64,000 nucleotides of DNA from Streptomyces pactum (GTDB lineage Bacteria > Actinomycetota > Actinomycetes > Streptomycetales > Streptomycetaceae), in assembly GCF_002005225.1 (NCBI RefSeq), contig NZ_CP019724.1, positions 3,908,501-3,972,500 on the forward strand, in the 5' to 3' direction. Shown here piece by piece: positions 1 through 7,240 of this stretch (position 1 is its first letter; the number at the start of each line of letters is the position of its first letter). The position numbers were made by a program, and so were the translations under genes. The notes below the pieces were generated by a model that made no database searches, was not told the origin of the DNA, and saw only the letters and a program-made list of their open reading frames with translations.

Positions 1-754
1 GGGCCAGGACCAGGAGGGCGCAGCCGGCGACGATCACGACGTCCCGTACGAAGGCGGCGGTCATGTCGGTGTGGCGCAGGACCTCGTTCATGCCGTCGAC
101 CGCGTAGGACATCGGCAGGACGTCGGAGACGGCCTCCAGGGCCGGGTGCATCTGGTCGCGCGGTGTGAAGAGTCCGCACAGGAGCAACTGGGGGAAGATC
201 ACGGCCGGCATGAACTGCACCGCCTGGAACTCGGAGGCCGCGAAGGCCGAGACGAAGAGGCCGAGCGCGGTACCGAGGAGGGCGTCCAGCAGTGCGACCA
301 GGAGGAGGAGCCAGGGGCTGCCCGTCACGTCGAGGCCGAGGAACCAGACCGCCAGGCCGGTCGCGAGGGCCGACTGGACGATGGCGAGGGCACCGAAGGC
401 GAGCGCGTAGCCCGCGATGAGGTCGCCCTTGCCCAGGGGCATGGCGAGCAGGCGTTCGAGGGTGCCGGAGGTGCGCTCGCGCAGGGTCGCGATGGAGGTG
501 ACCAGGAACATCGTGATCAGCGGGAAGATGCCGAGGAGCGAGGCGCCGATGTTGTCGAAGGTGCGCGGGCTGCCGTCGAAGACGTAGCGGAGCAGGAACA
601 GCATCACGCAGGGGATCAGCATCAGGAGCGCGATGGTGCGGGGGTCGTGGCTCAACTGGCGCAGGACGCGGGTGGCGGTGGCCGTGGTGCGGGAGAGGGT
701 CAGGGGGTGGGTGGGGGCCGGGTGCAGGGCCGGTTGGGGCGTGGGGGTGGTCAT
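1..754 (-). CDS. ABC-2 type transporter permease (3' end outside the window)
   Basis: Membrane subunit of an ABC exporter. About 251 codons are visible, starting MTTPTPQPALHPAP, and the frame runs off the left edge. Hydrophobic segments include IALLMLIPCVMLFLLRY, LLGIFPLITMFLVTSI, FGALAIVQSALATGLAV, LLLLVALLDALLGTAL and FMPAVIFPQLLLCGLF, a spacing typical of ABC-2 permeases. A TLRERTSGTLERLLAMPLG stretch between the second and third segments is the usual cytoplasmic loop of this family. The ATG overlaps the stop of the upstream ATPase gene by 4 nt (ATGA), so the two are almost certainly co-translated. The substrate cannot be told from the sequence; drug or lipid export is the usual guess for this class. 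Confidence 0.88.
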   Translation of the reverse strand, partial: MTTPTPQPALHPAPTHPLTLSRTTATATRVLRQLSHDPRTIALLMLIPCVMLFLLRYVFDGSPRTFDNIGASLLGIFPLITMFLVTSIATLRERTSGTLERLLAMPLGKGDLIAGYALAFGALAIVQSALATGLAVWFLGLDVTGSPWLLLLVALLDALLGTALGLFVSAFAASEFQAVQFMPAVIFPQLLLCGLFTPRDQMHPALEAVSDVLPMSYAVDGMNEVLRHTDMTAAFVRDVVIVAGCALLVLA

Positions 755-1563
755 GGGGTGGTCTCCTTCGTGCGGGCCGCCGCCGTCGCCTCGTCGACCA
801 GGTGCAGGAATGCCTCCTCGACCGTCTCGGCGCCGGTGCGGGTGCGCAGGGCGTCCGGGGTGTCGTCGGCGAGGATCTCGCCCTCGCGCATGAGGAGCAG
901 ACGGTGGCAGCGCTCGGCCTCGTCCATGACGTGGGAGGAGACGAGGAGGGCGGCGCCGCGGTCGGCGGTGATGGAGTGGAACAGGTTCCACAGGTCGCGG
1001 CGCAGGACGGGGTCCAGGCCGACCGTCGGTTCGTCGAGGACCAGGAGCTCGGGGGCGCCGAGGAGGGCCACGGCGAGGGAGACGCGGCTGCGCTGGCCAC
1101 CCGAGAGGTTGCCGGCCAGCGCGTCGGCGTGGGTGGTGAGGTCCACGTCGGCGATGGCTCGGCTGACGGTCGCGTGGCGGTGGTCGGCGGCCGCGCGGCC
1201 GGGGGCGAGTATCGCGGCGAAGTAGTCGAGGTTCTGGCGGACGCTCAGGTCGTCGAAGACGGACGGGGCCTGGGTGACGTAGCCGATGCGGGTGCGCAGG
1301 GCCGGGTGGCCGGCCGGGCGGCCGAGGACGTCCAGGGTGCCGGTGACCTTCGCCTGGGTGCCGGCGATCGCGCGCATGAGGGTCGACTTGCCGCAGCCGG
1401 AGGGACCGAGGAGGCCGGTGATCCGTCCGCGCGGGACGGTGAAGCGGAGTGCGCGCAGGACGGTGCGGGGGCCGCGGACGACGGTGAGGTCTTCGGCTCG
1501 GACGGCGGGTGGGCCGGCGTCGGCGTCCGGGGGTTCGGGTGGGCGGGAGGAGTAATTCATCAT
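751..1563 (-). CDS. ABC transporter ATP-binding protein
   Basis: ATPase subunit (270 aa) driving the adjacent ABC-2 permease. The nucleotide-binding domain has Walker A GPSGCGKST, the signature LSGGQRSRVSL, Walker B LLVLDEPTVGLDP and the switch histidine in LLVSSHVMDEAERC. The frame stays open upstream into the methyltransferase region, but the start was placed at the ATG at 1563 because homology begins about 25 residues later and a GGGAGGAG ribosome site lies about 10 nt upstream. A second in-frame ATG follows at once (MMN). The start codon sits in the centre of a 37-bp inverted repeat (separate entry). The 3' end overlaps the permease start. Confidence 0.9.
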   Translation of the reverse strand: MMNYSSRPPEPPDADAGPPAVRAEDLTVVRGPRTVLRALRFTVPRGRITGLLGPSGCGKSTLMRAIAGTQAKVTGTLDVLGRPAGHPALRTRIGYVTQAPSVFDDLSVRQNLDYFAAILAPGRAAADHRHATVSRAIADVDLTTHADALAGNLSGGQRSRVSLAVALLGAPELLVLDEPTVGLDPVLRRDLWNLFHSITADRGAALLVSSHVMDEAERCHRLLLMREGEILADDTPDALRTRTGAETVEEAFLHLVDEATAAARTKETTP

Positions 1564-1581
1564 ATGATGAATACTCCTCCC
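1545..1581. promoter_or_regulatory. Near-perfect 37-bp palindrome over the ABC ATPase start
   Basis: A perfect 18-bp palindrome, ATTCATCATATGATGAAT (1555-1572), is extended by complementary outer arms GGGAGGAGT (1545-1553) and ACTCCTCCC (1573-1581), with one unpaired A at 1554. On the transcribed minus strand it covers both the ribosome-binding site and the ATG of the ABC ATPase. It is AT-rich inside DNA of over 70% GC. It could be a dimeric repressor operator, or an RNA hairpin hiding the ribosome site. No regulator gene of a family likely to bind it lies next to it. Confidence 0.7.
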
Positions 1582-1595
1582 GGGTGCGGGTGGCG

Positions 1596-2492
1596 TCAAG
1601 CCGTTGGAGGGTGCGGTGGGGGAGGGATCGTCGGGGCCGTCGAGGCCGTCGAGGCCGTCGGCGTGGTGGCGAGGAGGAGGACGGTGTCGTACGTCTCCTC
1701 GACGGCTCCGTCCGGGAAGGCGGCCAGGAGGTGGCGCCGCTCCTCGGCCAGGAAGGCCGCGCTGTGTTCCTCGCCGTGGGTCAGGAAGATTGAGTGGCTG
1801 CCGATGTTGGCCAGGTGGGTCTCGAGGGGGACGCGGCGGCTCCAGCGGATCTCGCGTCTGGTGAAGCGCAGACGGCCGGTGGGATCCGCGGCGCCGGCGT
1901 CGACGTCGCGTTTCTCGGCGGCGATGTCGAGGCCGAAGTGGCGTTGGACGCGGGCGGCGGACGCCGCGATCCACGGCACGTCGAGGGCGTCGGTGTTCCA
2001 CCACAGCGCGAGCGCGCCGCCGGGACGCAGCACGCGCAGCGCCTCCGGTACCGCGCGAGCCGGGTCGGTCCAGTGCCAGGCCTGGGCGTAGGTGAGGAGG
2101 TCGGCGCAATGGTCGGCGAGGGGGAGGGCGTTGCCGCTGCCCCGGACGATCGGCACGTCGGCACGTGTGCGGCGGAACTCGGCGGCCATGCCTGCGCCGG
2201 GTTCGACCGCGATCACGTCGGCGCCGCGCGCGTGCAGGCGGGCGGTGGCTATGCCGGTACCGGCGCCGATGTCCGCGACTCGGGCGCCGGCGAGGGGGCG
2301 GCCTGCCAGTTCACCGATCGCGTCGAAGAGGGCGGGCGGGTAGGACGGGCGGCCGGCGGCGTACTGGGCCGCGGCGGCGTTGAAGGAGTGGGCTCGGGCG
2401 GTGTGGGTGGTCGCCCGAGCGGGGGTGGGAGCTGGGGCGGCGGCGTGGGTGGGGGTGTGGGTGGGTGGCGGGACGGGCCCGGGTGTCGTCAT
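1596..2492 (-). CDS. Class I SAM-dependent methyltransferase
   Basis: Small-molecule-type methyltransferase (298 aa). The SAM-binding motif I is VADIGAGTGIATARL, followed by an acidic strand end VIAVEPG, the motif II region DLLTYAQAWHWTDPARAV and LRVLRPGGALALWW, as in the UbiE/Methyltransf_11 group. The first 35 residues are a Pro/Thr/Ala-rich tail and the last 25 are low-complexity Thr/Ser/Pro, so the folded part is roughly residues 35-270. The gene lies upstream of the ABC exporter on the same strand with a 32-nt gap that holds the palindrome. The substrate is unknown. Confidence 0.85.
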   Translation of the reverse strand: MTTPGPVPPPTHTPTHAAAPAPTPARATTHTARAHSFNAAAAQYAAGRPSYPPALFDAIGELAGRPLAGARVADIGAGTGIATARLHARGADVIAVEPGAGMAAEFRRTRADVPIVRGSGNALPLADHCADLLTYAQAWHWTDPARAVPEALRVLRPGGALALWWNTDALDVPWIAASAARVQRHFGLDIAAEKRDVDAGAADPTGRLRFTRREIRWSRRVPLETHLANIGSHSIFLTHGEEHSAAFLAEERRHLLAAFPDGAVEETYDTVLLLATTPTASTASTAPTIPPPPHPPTA

Positions 2493-2575
2493 ACGGCCAT
2501 GGTGGCCGGGGGCCTTGGCGCGCAGGTGGCTTTTCGGGAGCGTGGGCGGCCGGGGCCGACGTGACAGGCGACACC

Positions 2576-2684
2576 GGTGTGACGGTCGGGGCTGGTGTGA
2601 CGGTCGGGGCCGGTGTGCCTGGCGGGGCCCGTGTGTCGGGCAGGGCCCGTGTGTCGGGCAGGGCCCGTGTGACAGGCAGGGTCC
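2576..2684. repeat. 18-bp tandem repeat, six units
   Basis: Six consecutive 18-bp units of the form GGTGTGACGGTCGGGGCT grading into CGTGTGTCGGGCAGGGCC. Neighbouring units are near identical at each end of the array and diverge across it. The array lies in the gap between the methyltransferase and the 167-aa membrane protein, just 3' of the latter. Because the period is six codons, every frame through it stays open. I do not regard those frames as genes. Confidence 0.9.
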
Positions 2685-2761
2685 ATGTACAGGCCACGGT
2701 CGGTGTGGCCGTTGCCGGCGCCACCGTCGTCGTGCGCGGCGTTCGAGTCCTCGTGCCGGCC

Positions 2762-3265
2762 CTACCGGCGGCGGCGCTTCTTCGACGGGTTGCCCGAGCG
2801 GCGGGTGGTGCGCTTCTCGTAGTCCTCGCGGGCCCTTTCGTACTCGGCGCGGTGGAGTTTCTCGCCCGGGGCCTCGGTGAAGGTGCGGAAGAAGTAGGCG
2901 AGGAGCGAGCCGACGAAGCCGATGGCCAGCAGGCCGCGCAGGGAGGCCTGGCGGTCGGGGTCGGGGCGGGTGCCGAAGCCGGACCAGGTGTGACGGAAGG
3001 CCAGGGCGCTGCAGATCGCGAACATCACGATCATCAGCAGCGAGACGAAGCTGCCGATGTCGGCGATCTGGAGGCCCTGGTAGGCGACGCGGAGCACGAA
3101 GCAGGCGGCGGCCGCCGCGGCGAGCGAGCCGACGGCGAGGCCCACCCTGCGGGCGGTGTAGCCGTTGTCGTGTTCCACCCAGGTCGTGCCGTAGAACCGG
3201 AGGGGTTCGGGGCGGGGGCCCGCGAGGGTGTCCGGGGTGCCGTTCTTGCCGTTCTCTGCGCTCAC
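2762..3265 (-). CDS. Small membrane protein of unknown function
   Basis: A 167-aa protein not assigned to a family with a known role. After a hydrophilic N-terminus (about 40 residues) come three hydrophobic segments: VGLAVGSLAAAAAACFVLRV, FVSLLMIVMFAICSALAF and LLAIGFVGSLLAYFFRTF. A charged C-terminus ends in KKRRRR and is probably cytoplasmic. It is transcribed alone on the minus strand and followed by the 18-bp tandem array. Codon use is normal for the region, which supports a real gene. Confidence 0.75.
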   Translation of the reverse strand: MSAENGKNGTPDTLAGPRPEPLRFYGTTWVEHDNGYTARRVGLAVGSLAAAAAACFVLRVAYQGLQIADIGSFVSLLMIVMFAICSALAFRHTWSGFGTRPDPDRQASLRGLLAIGFVGSLLAYFFRTFTEAPGEKLHRAEYERAREDYEKRTTRRSGNPSKKRRRR

Positions 3266-3346
3266 GGGTCGATTATGGCGCCGGGGCGGCGCGAGCCTCG
3301 GGCGGGCCCGGCATACCGGACGAGCCCCGCGGGACGTGCGGTGCGG

Positions 3347-4027
3347 TCAGCCGCCCTGGCCGGCGCTGCCCATCGGGCCGACCCGCACCGGGGTGCCCGA
3401 GCCGTCCGTGACGGGCAGCGTGGCGGCGCCCGGCCAGTCGAGAGTGACCGACTCGGTCTCGTTCGGCGGGGTCACCACCAGAGCGGTGATGCGCACGCCG
3501 GAGCCGCCCGAGTCGTTGATCGGGTAGGTGATGCCGAAGGTCACCGTCTCCCCGTCCGCGAGGACGACCGCAGGGGCCTGCTCGCCCGTGCGCTTCGCGG
3601 ACAGGGAGCCCGCGTTCGTCTTCAGGTCGACGCCCGCGTAGCCCGCGAGCGTGCAGTCCCGGCCGCCGCCGTTCTTCAGGTCCACCGCGACGGTGCCCTC
3701 GGTGTCGCCGCCGACGGTGGCGTCGATCGCCGTGATCTCCAGTTCGTCGGTGCGGCACTTGGCGGCCTTGCCGTCCTCGGCGGCCCCGCCCGTCCCACCG
3801 GTCCCGCCGGTCCCGCCGGTCCCGCCGGTCCCGTTGGGGGCCTTCCCCGCGGAGTCCGTTCCGCCCTCCTGGTCCGAGCCGGCCGATCCCGAGCCGCCGT
3901 TCGAGGAGGACGGGATGGAGGCGGGCGGGGCGGCGCTCTCGTCCGTGCCGTCGTCGTTCTGGCAGGCCGTGAGCGAGAGACCGGCGGCGAGGGCCATGGC
4001 GGCGAGGGTGAGCTTGCGAACGCGCAT
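3347..4027 (-). CDS. DUF4232 lipoprotein
   Basis: Predicted secreted lipoprotein (226 aa). The N-terminus MRVRKLTLAAMALAAGLSLTAC has a basic start, a hydrophobic core and a lipobox with Cys22 as the lipidation site. A Ser/Gly/Pro linker with a GGT repeat (residues about 66-82) follows, then a roughly 130-residue domain containing CRTDELEITA, a second cysteine in RDCTLAGYAGVDL and VTFGITYPINDSG. This is the pattern of the DUF4232 domain common in Streptomyces lipoproteins. Its function is unknown; it is anchored on the outer face of the membrane. The Gly-Thr linker is encoded by a short tandem DNA repeat. Confidence 0.85.
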   Translation of the reverse strand: MRVRKLTLAAMALAAGLSLTACQNDDGTDESAAPPASIPSSSNGGSGSAGSDQEGGTDSAGKAPNGTGGTGGTGGTGGTGGAAEDGKAAKCRTDELEITAIDATVGGDTEGTVAVDLKNGGGRDCTLAGYAGVDLKTNAGSLSAKRTGEQAPAVVLADGETVTFGITYPINDSGGSGVRITALVVTPPNETESVTLDWPGAATLPVTDGSGTPVRVGPMGSAGQGG

Positions 4028-4191
4028 CGTTGTCTACCTCAGAGTCGGTTGGCGTGCCGGTCCGCTCGTACCCATCGGTGCGAGCGGCGTTTCCGAGCAT
4101 CAAGAGCCGCTCGGCCCGGCACGCCGTTCCTCTCGCCGACCTCCTAATACGGCCCTGAGACAGCGCTGTTACAAGGTCGGCAGCGGCACGC

Positions 4192-4524
4192 TCAGCAGCG
4201 AGGAGCCACGTAGCCGTCGCTGCCGGTGAGGATGTACGCGTCGGAGACGTACTGGCCGCTGCCGATGTTGTCCCAGATGTTCGAGGTGCCGTAGGGGCCC
4301 GAGACCCACTCCCCCGCGCGCTGGCAGTTGATCGCGATCCTGGCGCCCTCGGACAGGACCCGCACCACTGGGTAGTTGGTGCCCGGACCGCTGCGGACGT
4401 TCAGGCGGTAGCCCGGAGCGACCGGGTAGGAGCGCAGGGCCGCGGCCGCCGCGGCGACCCCCTCGTTCGCTCCGTCTGCTTGCTCTTCCCCGCCGCCGGT
4501 GTTCTTGACCTGGTCGACCGACAT
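4192..4524 (-). CDS. SH3b-domain protein
   Basis: A 110-aa protein starting MSVDQVKNTGG. The second half is a bacterial SH3 domain: YRLNVRSGPGTNYPVVRVL, a conserved Cys in INCQRAGEWVSGPYGTSNIWDNI, and YVSDAYILTG. SH3b modules usually bind peptidoglycan or short peptides. No convincing signal peptide is present from this start. The frame is open far upstream, but that stretch is antisense to the kinase gene; the start was chosen on the GGGGGGAG ribosome site 6 nt upstream. The gene is divergent from the kinase. Two cysteines (NCQ and the C-terminal PRC) could pair if it is exported. Confidence 0.75.
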   Translation of the reverse strand: MSVDQVKNTGGGEEQADGANEGVAAAAAALRSYPVAPGYRLNVRSGPGTNYPVVRVLSEGARIAINCQRAGEWVSGPYGTSNIWDNIGSGQYVSDAYILTGSDGYVAPRC

Positions 4525-4659
4525 GTAGAAGCTCCCCCCGTCGAACCCCACGACTTTCGTGGGGCACCGTTGATACCCCAAGAACAAGCCATGAAACACC
4601 AGTTCGCAACTCGCACACGCAGGTCGGCAGGCCGCCTCTGTCCGGTACGCCCCATCGAC

Positions 4660-4665
4660 TAGGCT
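4660..4665 (+). promoter_or_regulatory. Possible -10 hexamer for the kinase gene
   Basis: TAGGCT, a common streptomycete -10 form (TAnnnT), lies 42 nt upstream of the kinase start. No clear -35 partner is visible, so this is tentative. Confidence 0.25.
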
Positions 4666-4707
4666 CCGAGCATCGCTCGCGCGAACGAACAGCACGGGGG
4701 TGGTTCC

Positions 4708-6873
4708 ATGGCGCCGCAGCGGGATGCCGGAGCGGACGCGGAAGCGGAACTTCCGGAATACGCCGGTCACTACCGTCTGGAGTCCCGTCTGGGCTCGGGC
4801 GGCATGGGCGTCGTGCATCTGGCCCGCAGCACCTCCGGGATGCGCGTCGCGGTCAAGGTCGTCCACGCGTCGTATGCCAGGGACCCCGAGTTCAGGGGGC
4901 GTTTCCGGCAGGAGGTGGCCGCTGCCCGGCGGGTGAGCGGGGCCTTCACGGCGCCGGTCGTGGACGCCGACCCGGAGGCCGGACGGCCCTGGATGGCCAC
5001 GCTGTTCATCCCCGGCCCGACGCTCTCGGAGCAGGTGAAGCGGAACGGGCCGATGGACGAGCCCCAGTTGCGCCGGCTGATGGCCGGGCTCGCCGAGGCG
5101 CTGCGCGACATCCACCGAGTCGGCGTCGTGCACCGGGACCTGAAACCGAGCAACGTCCTGCTCGCCGACGACGGTCCGAAGGTCATCGACTTCGGCATCT
5201 CCCGGCCGAAAGACAGCGAACTGCGCACCGAGACCGGCAAGTTGATCGGCACGCCGCCGTACATGGCACCCGAGCAGTTCCGTCGGCCCCGGGAGGTGGG
5301 GCCCGCGGCCGACGTCTTCACGCTCGGCTCGCTGATGGTGCACGCGGCGACCGGGCGTGGGCCCTTCGACTCCGACAGCCCGTACGTCGTCGCCTACCAG
5401 GTCGTGCACGACGAGCCCGATCTGACCGGCGTACCGGACTCGCTCGCGCCGCTGGTGCTGCGCTGCCTCGCCAAGGAACCCGAGGACCGGCCGACGCCGG
5501 ACGAGTTGATGCGGGAGCTGCGGTCGGTGGCGGCGGCCTACGACACGCAGGTGTTCCTGCCGGCGCCGCGGACGGAACGGCCCGAGATTTCGCGGGGGGC
5601 CGGTGGGGAACCCGCACCGCAGGCTCCCGCCGAACCGGCCGTACGGTCCGGGCGGGTCGTACCGTCCGGGCGGGTCGTACGGTCCGGGCGGGTCGTACGG
5701 CGGCTGGGGAAGCGGTCGGCGCTCGTCACCGGGGCGTTGTGTCTCGCCGTGATCGGGGGCCTCGTGGCCGTGCAGGCGTTCGGCGGTGCCGAGCCCGCGG
5801 GCGCGCCCGCCGCGCAGAGTGCGTCGGGCGGGTTCGGGTCGTGGGAGGCGGTGCCCGCGACGAAGGGCGGCGGGATGCCGCAGTGCTCGTTCGGGGCACG
5901 GAAGCTGCTGTGCGCCCGGCCCGGACTGGTCTTCGCCCTCGATCCGGCCGACGGCAGCACGCTGTGGCGGCACCCCGTCGAGGAGGCCGTGCGGAGCGAA
6001 CCGCCGGTCGTGTCGGGCGGGCTCGTGCAGCCCGAGGTCGGTCTGCTGGGCCCGCTGGAGGCGCTCGCCCCCGCGACGGGTGAGCCGGAGTGGCAGGAGG
6101 ACATGCCCGCGTACGACGGGCTGCGTACCGTCGGCGACATGCTGCTGCTCACCCGCGCCGACGGGACGGTCACCGGCGTGGACAGCGCTTCGGGGCGGAC
6201 GCGGTGGACGCGCCGGATCCCCGGGCAGCCCGTGCCGTACTTCACCTCGTTCGCCGGGGAGCGGCGGCCGGCGGCGTACGCGACGAGCCGGAGCGCGGAC
6301 GGGAAGCGGACCCGGGTCACCGCGGTGGACCCGGCGAGCGGGGAGGTGCGCTGGGACGCGGAGCCGGCGGGGACGCTGACGCCCGTGGGGGCGGCGGACG
6401 GGTCGGTGTTCCTCGTCGCCGAAGGGGCGGCCCACGGCGACGTCGAGGCCGTGGTCCGCTACACGCCCGCCACCGGTGCGACCCGCCGGGTGACGCTGCC
6501 CGTCCCGGTCGAACAGGCGGCGGCCGGTGTGCGCGGGGACACCGTGTACCTCATGGGCGCGGGCGGCTCGCTGGTGGCCGTCGACATGGCGGCGGGGAAG
6601 CAGGCGTGGCGGTTGGAGACGGGGGTGAGCCGGGGCTCGGTGCCCGTCTCCGACGGCCGGCACGTGTACGTCACCGCTCCGGACGGGCGGCTCCTCGGTG
6701 TGGACGCCCGGAAGGGGCGGCTGCTCGGGCAGACGCGGCCGCGGCTCGGCGCCGAGTCGGACCGCGTCCCCGCCTCGCTCCCCCGGCCCGTGCTCGCGGG
6801 CGGCCACGTCTACGCCGGTGCGCCCGACGGCACCGTGTTCGGGGTGGCGGGGCGGGACCCGGCCGCCTGGTAG
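4708..6873 (+). CDS. Transmembrane Ser/Thr protein kinase with PQQ-type beta-propeller
   Basis: Membrane Hanks-type kinase (721 aa). The kinase domain (about residues 20-285) has glycine loop LGSGGMGVVHLA, Lys50 in AVKVV, the catalytic loop HRDLKPSN (Asp144), DFG at 161-163 and the GTPPYMAPEQ activation segment. A proline-rich linker holds a repeated SGRVV motif (residues about 312-330, encoded by an 18-bp repeat). One membrane span follows (about 337-358), then an extracytoplasmic region with PQQ-propeller blades such as VFALDPADGSTLWRHPV and VTAVDPASGEVRWDAEP. The propeller probably senses an envelope ligand. The end AAW-stop is duplicated downstream in the other two frames (separate entry). 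Confidence 0.95.
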   Translation: MAPQRDAGADAEAELPEYAGHYRLESRLGSGGMGVVHLARSTSGMRVAVKVVHASYARDPEFRGRFRQEVAAARRVSGAFTAPVVDADPEAGRPWMATLFIPGPTLSEQVKRNGPMDEPQLRRLMAGLAEALRDIHRVGVVHRDLKPSNVLLADDGPKVIDFGISRPKDSELRTETGKLIGTPPYMAPEQFRRPREVGPAADVFTLGSLMVHAATGRGPFDSDSPYVVAYQVVHDEPDLTGVPDSLAPLVLRCLAKEPEDRPTPDELMRELRSVAAAYDTQVFLPAPRTERPEISRGAGGEPAPQAPAEPAVRSGRVVPSGRVVRSGRVVRRLGKRSALVTGALCLAVIGGLVAVQAFGGAEPAGAPAAQSASGGFGSWEAVPATKGGGMPQCSFGARKLLCARPGLVFALDPADGSTLWRHPVEEAVRSEPPVVSGGLVQPEVGLLGPLEALAPATGEPEWQEDMPAYDGLRTVGDMLLLTRADGTVTGVDSASGRTRWTRRIPGQPVPYFTSFAGERRPAAYATSRSADGKRTRVTAVDPASGEVRWDAEPAGTLTPVGAADGSVFLVAEGAAHGDVEAVVRYTPATGATRRVTLPVPVEQAAAGVRGDTVYLMGAGGSLVAVDMAAGKQAWRLETGVSRGSVPVSDGRHVYVTAPDGRLLGVDARKGRLLGQTRPRLGAESDRVPASLPRPVLAGGHVYAGAPDGTVFGVAGRDPAAW

Positions 6874-6934
6874 CGGGGGCGGGGCCGCCGGCCGCCTGGT
6901 AGCGGGGCGGGACCCCGGCCCGGCCGCCTGGTAG
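6860..6934. repeat. Three copies of a stop-codon-containing segment
   Basis: CGGCCGCCTGGTAG occurs at 6860-6873, 6889-6902 and 6921-6934. The first copy encodes the end of the kinase (Ala-Ala-Trp-stop). The 29- and 32-nt spacings put the second and third copies in the other two frames, so all three frames end with the same Ala-Ala-Trp-stop. Confidence 0.9.
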
Positions 6935-6990
6935 CGCGGGCGGGCGGACCGCCTGGGCAGCGCGTTTTGGGCGGTCAGGCGGCCCGGCGG

Positions 6991-7200
6991 GCGGTCCGCC
7001 GGCTGCGGCCAGCGGTCCACGGTCAGGCGGACGGCCCGCAGCCAGCGGTCAGGCGGTCAGGCGGCCAGGCGGGCGGTCCGCCGGCTGCGGCCAGCGGTCC
7101 ACGGACAGGCGGACGGCCCGCAGCGAGCGGTCAGGCGGTCAGGCGGGCGGTCCGCCGGCTGCGGCCAGCGGTCCACGGTCAGGCGGACGGCCCGCAGCCG
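6991..7200. repeat. Tandem 82/74-bp repeat between kinase and ilvD
   Basis: Three copies beginning GCGGTCCGCCGGCTGCGG start at 6991, 7073 and 7147. Each contains GTCCGCC with a later GGCGGAC, and GGCTGCGG with a later CCGCAGCC, so alternative hairpins can form. The array fills the 363-nt gap between the convergent kinase and ilvD genes and may serve as a transcription terminator for both. I see no gene here. Confidence 0.85.
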
Positions 7201-7240
7201 GCGGTCAGGCGGTCAGGCGGTCAGGCGGTCAGGCGGTCAG
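7201..7240. repeat. 8-bp repeat carrying the ilvD stop codon
   Basis: Five exact copies of GCGGTCAG. On the minus strand each unit contains TGA. The ilvD stop codon (7237-7239) is the first TGA of the array in the direction of ilvD translation. Because the period is 8 nt, stops appear in all three frames. Confidence 0.9.

Noticed and set aside
2489..2686. 65-aa frame with ARHTGP repeats
   Set aside because: It is a direct translation of the 18-bp array; the neighbouring frames are equally repetitive and open.
4525..7020. Very long minus-strand extension of the SH3b frame
   Set aside because: It is antisense to the kinase gene throughout; the SH3b gene has its own ribosome site and start at 4524.
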